Shown one piece after another: positions 47,034 to 47,041 of a DNA stretch of 47,041 nucleotides. The number at the start of each line of letters is the position of its first letter. The first letter of the stretch is position 1. Both the position numbers and the translations under genes were made by a program. The DNA comes from Candidatus Pantoea edessiphila (GTDB lineage Bacteria > Pseudomonadota > Gammaproteobacteria > Enterobacterales > Enterobacteriaceae), in contig NZ_PDKR01000006.1 in assembly GCF_002933345.1 (NCBI RefSeq), positions 1 to 47,041 on the forward strand. Reading direction: 5' to 3'. The notes beneath the pieces are model-generated. The model was not told the DNA's origin. It ran no database searches and saw only the letters and a list, made by a program, of their open reading frames with translations.

Positions 47034-47041
47034 GGTTAAGT
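47034..47041 (+). rRNA. rrl: 23S rRNA, first bases only (right copy)
   Basis: The window ends in GGTTAAGT, the expected first bases of 23S rRNA, just after a leader with boxA. Both ends of the window stop at the same base of the repeat. Confidence 0.55.

Larger units (their letters stand above)
46780..47041. repeat. Right arm of terminal inverted repeat (tRNA-Glu/23S leader)
   Basis: This is the exact reverse complement of 1-262 except for 46829 (G here, T-equivalent in the left arm). It contains tRNA-Glu, boxA and the 23S 5' end, reading rightward out of the window. Confidence 0.95.

Overview
This 47 kb window looks like chromosome from a heavily reduced, very AT-rich gammaproteobacterium of Enterobacterales type, most likely an obligate insect endosymbiont. 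The proteins align closely with their Escherichia coli counterparts, from memory of the E. coli sequences. Local gene order follows blocks of the E. coli chromosome (mnmG-atp-glmUS, dnaA-dnaN-gyrB, rpmH-rnpA-yidD-yidC-mnmE, trxA-rho-tRNAs, hemCD-dapF-uvrD-corA-metE-tat-hemG). The genes that normally sit between them are gone: rsmG, atpI, recF, leuT, cyaA, xerC, ubiE/B, hemX/Y and dppBCDF. Spacers are long and more AT-rich than the genes. I do not assign genus or host. An intact dnaA argues against the dnaA-less Blochmannia and Wigglesworthia lineages.

Layout. (1) Positions 1-262 and 46780-47041 are near-perfect inverted copies. Each holds a tRNA-Glu gene, a boxA element and the first bases of a 23S rRNA that reads out of the window, so the window is the single-copy segment between two inverted rRNA units. 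(2) 772-13483: mnmG, the eight F1Fo ATP synthase genes, glmU and glmS. (3) 13500-20207, minus strand: dnaC, dnaT, gyrB, dnaN, dnaA (replication). (4) 20609-24394: rpmH, rnpA, yidD, yidC, mnmE. (5) 24594-33659: glyQ, glyS, sodA, an orphan dppA, trxA, rho. (6) 33796-34140: tRNA-Arg, tRNA-His, tRNA-Pro. (7) 34230-35913, minus strand: hemD, hemC. (8) 37018-46610: dapF, uvrD, corA, metE, tatA, a broken tatB, tatC, hemG.

Together the genes cover energy conversion, replication initiation, RNA processing and tRNA modification, membrane-protein insertion and Tat export, and transcription termination. They also cover amino-sugar, haem, diaminopimelate and methionine biosynthesis, plus Mg2+ uptake and superoxide defence. 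The set is ordinary housekeeping. I found no CRISPR array, insertion sequence, prophage, toxin-antitoxin pair or defence system, and no gene cluster that looks like a new system.

The more unusual signals are small-scale: a split, duplicated rRNA unit with diverging tRNA-Glu copies that carry C55 in the T-loop; a frameshifted tatB remnant between intact tatA and tatC; UvrD lacking its C-terminal domain; a DapF with its GLGND motif changed; a lone DppA without permease genes; and several perfect 12-20 bp hairpins in otherwise decayed spacers.
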